Shown: piece by piece, positions 60,263-64,000 of the stretch
Numbering within the stretch: position 1 is the stretch's first letter
Layout: each line of letters starts with the position of its first letter
Notes under the pieces: generated by a model
What the model was told of the DNA's origin: nothing
The model's database searches: none
The model's input: the letters and a program-made list of their open reading frames with translations, nothing else
Program-made: the position numbers and the translations under genes
From: Tissierellales bacterium
GTDB lineage: Bacteria; Bacillota; Clostridia; Tissierellales; Sedimentibacteraceae
Direction of reading: 5' to 3'
DNA length: 64,000 nucleotides
Assembly (NCBI GenBank): GCA_018433765.1
Contig: JAHDQO010000008.1
Location: forward strand, 1 to 64,000

Positions 60263-61483
60263 ATTAAATTCAAAATTCGAAATTCTAAGTATAAAATTTT
60301 AATTGTAGTAATTTGTATATTATGTTTATGCGGATGTCAAACGAAGAAAGATATATTAAAAGAAGAAAAAGCAGTGCCTGTTAAAGTAAAAGAAATAGAG
60401 ATTGAACAAAATAACGAATTACTTTCATATATAGGTATAGTTAATAGTGATTTAACTAAAAAGTATTCGTTTAAATCAGCAGGTAAAATTGACAATATAT
60501 ATGTAGCGTCAGGACAATATGTTGAAAAAGAAAATGAGTTAATTAGCATTGATAAGACTGATTTACAACTTCAAGCAAATGCAGCAAAAAGTCAAATGGA
60601 TGCTGCTTATGCTCAATACGAAAAAGCATTAAATGGTGCATTAGATGAAGACATAAGAACAGCAGAATTAAATGTAGAAAAAGCTCAAGCTTCTTATGAC
60701 TTTGCTTCTAAAACCTACAATGATATGAAGACTTTGTTTGAACAAGGAGCTGTATCTGAAAGCAAGCTGAAAGAATCAGAACTTAGTTTTAAAGTAGCTG
60801 AAAGTGAACTAGAACAAGTAAAAGAGCAGTACGAAAAATCCATATCTGGAACAAGAAACGAGGATATAGATTCATCAAAAGCAGAATATGAAGCAGCTAA
60901 AATAGTATATGATACGCAAATTGAGCTTGTTGAAAATGCAGTAATAAAATCAGATGTGAATGGATACATAGTGGATATTTTATATGAAAAAGGAGAAATA
61001 ATAAGTGCAGGATATCCAGTTATAGTCGTAAGAAGTGAAGTGCAGGTAGTGAACATAGGAGTTTCTCAAAAGGATGTTAAAAATATTGAAGAAGGACTAG
61101 AGTCTATTGTAGAAATAAATAATGAAAAATATAAAGGTATAGTAAGTAGTATTGATCAAACACCAGATGCAACAACAAAGACATTTAATGTTGAAATAGC
61201 TCTTGAAGAATATGATGATAAAATTTATATGGGTTCAACTGCAAGAGTAAAGATTATTATTGGAATACGAGAAGGTATATGGGTAGATATTCCATACATT
61301 TTAAGTGATGATCAGAATTATGTTTATATTTGTAAAAATGATAGAGCTATTAGAAAGAATGTTACTCTTGGTTCTATATTTGAAGATAAAGTTTATGTAG
61401 ATGGGTTAGCAGAAGGTGATTTGCTGATAATAAAGGGAATTAAAAATTTAAAAGATGGATATAAAGTAGTTATTACAGAATAA
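60263..61483 (+). CDS. RND efflux periplasmic-adaptor-like lipoprotein, N-terminus anomalous
   Basis: The open frame without stops begins at 60257 and reads a clear lipoprotein signal (YKILIVVICILCLCGC then QTKKD) before the adaptor. After that come a lipoyl-like half-domain (YSFKSAGKIDNIYVASGQYV), a coiled-coil hairpin (about 100-185), the second half (NAVIKSDVNGYIVDILYEKG) and beta-barrel strands. No ATG, GTG or TTG exists in this frame before the signal. AAAGGA at 60247 points to ATG 60253 or 60256, which are in another frame and stop at TAA 60265. Either ATT at 60263 initiates, or one base too many lies in TATTAAATTC. The internal GTG at 60374 would lose the signal. Confidence 0.82.
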   Translation: MKFKIRNSKYKILIVVICILCLCGCQTKKDILKEEKAVPVKVKEIEIEQNNELLSYIGIVNSDLTKKYSFKSAGKIDNIYVASGQYVEKENELISIDKTDLQLQANAAKSQMDAAYAQYEKALNGALDEDIRTAELNVEKAQASYDFASKTYNDMKTLFEQGAVSESKLKESELSFKVAESELEQVKEQYEKSISGTRNEDIDSSKAEYEAAKIVYDTQIELVENAVIKSDVNGYIVDILYEKGEIISAGYPVIVVRSEVQVVNIGVSQKDVKNIEEGLESIVEINNEKYKGIVSSIDQTPDATTKTFNVEIALEEYDDKIYMGSTARVKIIIGIREGIWVDIPYILSDDQNYVYICKNDRAIRKNVTLGSIFEDKVYVDGLAEGDLLIIKGIKNLKDGYKVVITE

Positions 61484-61620
61484 TCTTTTTAAATTTATTA
61501 ATGTTAAACAATTTAAACAAAAATTAACAAGTTATAAAGTTGCTAATAAAATTACAGTAATTTCACAAAATAAGGATGTTAAGAATCAAATAATTGTCTA
61601 GAAAATGTGTAGTGAAAGGG

Positions 61621-64000
61621 ATGACTGTTAGCTTGAACAAATTAATAAAAAATGCAGTAAGAGGAAGAAAAGTAACTATACTTATTTCTATTGTAATACT
61701 ATTATATGGTATTTTTTCATATTATTACTTACCACGTCAAGAAAATCCTGATGTAACAAGTCCTTCTGCTTTAATAACTACAGTTTTTCCTGGTGCTTCA
61801 GCAGAAGATATAACAGAATTAGTTACAAAAAAAATAGAGGACGAAGCTGCAAAAATAGATGGGATAGAATATATTGAATCTATATCTAGTAACAGCTTTT
61901 CAGCTGTTATTGTAACGATTAATTATGATGTAGACAAAGAAGAACAATGGGATAAATTACGGAATGTAATAGAAGCTGTGCAACTTCCAGAAGGTTGCTA
62001 CAATCCTGTTATAGATACTGAGAGCATAGTTGAAACAGCTGGAATGATTATAAGTATTTCTGGTGAAAATTATTCTTACGATCAATTAGAAGATTTTGCA
62101 CAGGAAATTAAATATTCACTAATGAACATTGAGGGCCTAAGAAAAGTAGATATAGAAGGAAAAGTTGACAAAAAAGTTTTTGTTAAAATTGATATTGAAA
62201 GACTAAACCAATATGCTGTGTCTATAGAAGATATATATAATCTTTTAAAAGCTCAGAATGTTGAAATACCTTCAGGTTCTATTGAAACAGATTCAACTAA
62301 GATAGATGTTAAGATACCCGGAAGTTTTCAAAGCCTAGATGATATTAAGAATTTAATAGTTACTGCATCCCAAAATGGCAGTGTATTAAGGCTTAGTGAC
62401 ATTGCCGATGTGTATTTTGGAGAGCAAGATAGTAAAAAATATTTAAATAATGGTGACAATGCTGTTCTAATAACAGGATATTTTAACGAGAATAAGAATA
62501 TTGTACTAATTGGTGATAAGATAAATGAAAGTATTGAAAAAGCTAAAGAAGCATTACCAGATAATGTAGAAGTTTATAATGTAACATTTCAACCTCAAGA
62601 TGTTAAAAAATCAATAAATGATTTTATTTTCAATCTTATAGAAGGTATTGCATTTGTAATAATAGTAGTATTAATTGGTATGGGTTTGAGAAATGCACTT
62701 ATTGTTTCTACTGCTATACCTTTAAGTATATTAGCAGCTTTTATTGTGATGAAATTAATAGATATAGAGTTACATCAAATTTCCATTGCAGCTTTAATTA
62801 TTGCACTGGGTATTTTAGTTGATAACTCTATAGTTATAGCTGATGCCATTCAAGTTAAAATAAATGAAGGCATTGACTTAAAAAAAGCATCAATTGAAGG
62901 TGCAAAAGAATCTTCGGGACCTGTTTTTTCTTCAACATTAACTACTATTGCAGCGTTTGCCACTCTGATAGTCCTTCCCGGTGAAGCAGGGGAATTTGCT
63001 AAATCTCTTCCCATAGTTGTTATAATTGCCTTAATAGCTTCATATGTAACTGCTATGTTTATTACACCAACTTTAGCAAGTGTGTTTTTTAGGGAAAATA
63101 AAAAAATGAATAAACAAAATAGTAAGAGCAGAAGGCTATTTAACAAGATGCTAAACATAGGATTAAAACACGGCAGACTTAGCGTTATAAGTGTGTTTAC
63201 GGTTTTAATAATAAGCATTGGAGTAGGAATATGGGTGCTGCCCCTTGAAATATTTCCTTATACAGATAAAGATTACGTATATATAGATATAAAAAATGAA
63301 AAGAAAGGAGATATAAAAAGTACCGCAGACTTAATAAAAGATATAGAAGGATTATTAAATGAAGAGAAGGCTATAGAAAATATAACATCATCTATAGGAG
63401 GGTATCTACCTAAGTTCTATTTAACAGTATCAACAGGTGCCTCATCAGATGATTTTTCTCAATTGTTATTGAATATTGATTTAAGTAAAGATAAAGAATT
63501 CAATGATAAAGAAAAATATGCTCTGCATCTACAAAAGAAATTAGAAGATAATGTACCGGGTGCAGAAATAAATGTAAAATTGCTAGCTATAACTGCACCG
63601 GGTTCAGATATAGAAGTTAGGTTATCAGGCAACAATAGAGATGACTTAAACAAAGCAGCTGAAATGATTAAAAGTGAACTTACATTATTAGAAAGCACTT
63701 ATAATGTGAACTATGATATAACTAAAGAAGAATATGAATATTATTTAAATGTGAATACTGATGAAGCTTCTCTTTTAGGGTTAACTAGATATGATATACA
63801 AAGGCAGATAAATATTGCTTTGAATGGAGCAGCGGCAACAATTTATAAGAATGATGGAAAAGAATATGATATCTATTTAAAATCAAACATATCAGATATA
63901 AATATGCTTGAGAACTTAGCTATTAAATCTTCTGTTACTAATAATAAGATTTTATTAAAACAAGTAGCTGATATTGAACTTAGAAATGTAATGCCAACTA
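61621..64000 (+). CDS. RND-family efflux permease (cut by window end)
   Basis: About 793 codons are visible and the frame is still open at 64000; the family is usually near 1000-1050 residues. It has an N-terminal helix (TILISIVILLYGIFSYYYL), porter domain motif FPGASAEDITELVT, and membrane segments after about residue 330. The motif GILVDNSIVIADAIQ is the place of the proton-relay Asp pair of AcrB-type pumps; the second Asp is Asn here. A second porter half begins with YLPKFYLTVSTG. The start is ATG 61621 or TTG 61633 (GAAAGGG touches the first). With the adaptor upstream it forms an export pump typical of Gram-negatives but also found in clostridia. Confidence 0.9.
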   Translation, partial: MTVSLNKLIKNAVRGRKVTILISIVILLYGIFSYYYLPRQENPDVTSPSALITTVFPGASAEDITELVTKKIEDEAAKIDGIEYIESISSNSFSAVIVTINYDVDKEEQWDKLRNVIEAVQLPEGCYNPVIDTESIVETAGMIISISGENYSYDQLEDFAQEIKYSLMNIEGLRKVDIEGKVDKKVFVKIDIERLNQYAVSIEDIYNLLKAQNVEIPSGSIETDSTKIDVKIPGSFQSLDDIKNLIVTASQNGSVLRLSDIADVYFGEQDSKKYLNNGDNAVLITGYFNENKNIVLIGDKINESIEKAKEALPDNVEVYNVTFQPQDVKKSINDFIFNLIEGIAFVIIVVLIGMGLRNALIVSTAIPLSILAAFIVMKLIDIELHQISIAALIIALGILVDNSIVIADAIQVKINEGIDLKKASIEGAKESSGPVFSSTLTTIAAFATLIVLPGEAGEFAKSLPIVVIIALIASYVTAMFITPTLASVFFRENKKMNKQNSKSRRLFNKMLNIGLKHGRLSVISVFTVLIISIGVGIWVLPLEIFPYTDKDYVYIDIKNEKKGDIKSTADLIKDIEGLLNEEKAIENITSSIGGYLPKFYLTVSTGASSDDFSQLLLNIDLSKDKEFNDKEKYALHLQKKLEDNVPGAEINVKLLAITAPGSDIEVRLSGNNRDDLNKAAEMIKSELTLLESTYNVNYDITKEEYEYYLNVNTDEASLLGLTRYDIQRQINIALNGAAATIYKNDGKEYDIYLKSNISDINMLENLAIKSSVTNNKILLKQVADIELRNVMPT

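Noticed and set aside
62850-63698. Two minus-strand open frames near the window end
   Set aside because: They are shadows of the RND permease frame, which stays open on the plus strand to the end.

Overview
The window is 64 kb of very AT-rich DNA from a low-GC, strictly anaerobic Gram-positive bacterium, most likely a member of the Clostridia or Tissierellia. The evidence is consensus Firmicute promoters and AAGGAGG ribosome sites, pyruvate:ferredoxin oxidoreductase, a tungsten-type aldehyde:ferredoxin oxidoreductase, ferrous-iron uptake genes, an arginine deiminase pathway, and the conserved block hprK / murB / PHP / rapZ / yvcK. I cannot name the genus. I see no rRNA, tRNA, CRISPR array, prophage or transposase.

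Layout. 0-3.4 kb: uvrC and hprK, preceded by a folded 125-base element. 3.7-11.3 kb: central carbon and electron metabolism (PFOR, iron alcohol dehydrogenase, AOR and a 2[4Fe-4S] ferredoxin). 11.6-16.6 kb: a molybdenum/tungsten-cofactor riboswitch, then four lipoproteins (one FMN-binding, three that look like molybdopterin-binding folds, one of these fused to a phosphodiesterase) and a MobB with an extra Cys-rich tail. I consider this the most novel locus. 17.5-25.4 kb: a fructosamine (Amadori product) locus like Bacillus frl, with ABC transporter, FrlD-like kinase, FrlB-like deglycase, a GntR/UTRA regulator and matching TGGTATATACCA operators. 25.6-32.2 kb: murB, PHP phosphoesterase, rapZ, yvcK, a PAS-PP2C phosphatase and pgi. 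32.2-42.5 kb: a GGDEF-EAL protein, a split two-component system around a YjiH-type membrane protein, a YfcC transporter, a secreted tandem-repeat protein under a pho-box-like promoter, a cold-shock protein and an LCP ligase. 42.7-47.2 kb: an IclR regulator and arcA-argF-arcC. 47.3-52.2 kb: an iron regulon with three Fur boxes (FeoA-like, HD-GYP, Fur, FeoA, FeoB, FeoB-associated Cys-rich peptide, DUF2325). 52.2-57.3 kb: a two-subunit DUF5058-type membrane protein pair, an M20 peptidase, a 2-hydroxyacid dehydrogenase and an unknown anchored protein. 57.6-64 kb: a PAS-GGDEF-HD-GYP protein, then TetR, a periplasmic-adaptor-like lipoprotein and an RND pump cut by the window end.

Two themes cross the window. 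Many intergenic spaces carry imperfect palindromic repeats. Their arms are degenerate runs of 7-8-base words (for example ACGAGAA ACGAGTA) around a small hairpin core such as GCTTTAC-TAAC-GTAAAGC. At least 14 such cores are present, and a second core of the form GTGC-GAA-GCAC is also found. Cyclic-di-GMP enzymes are the other theme: three of them lie within 27 kb, one inside the iron regulon.

Starts were chosen from ribosome-site spacing, so many proteins begin a few codons downstream of the longest open frame. Functions come from motif reading alone; no database search was run.
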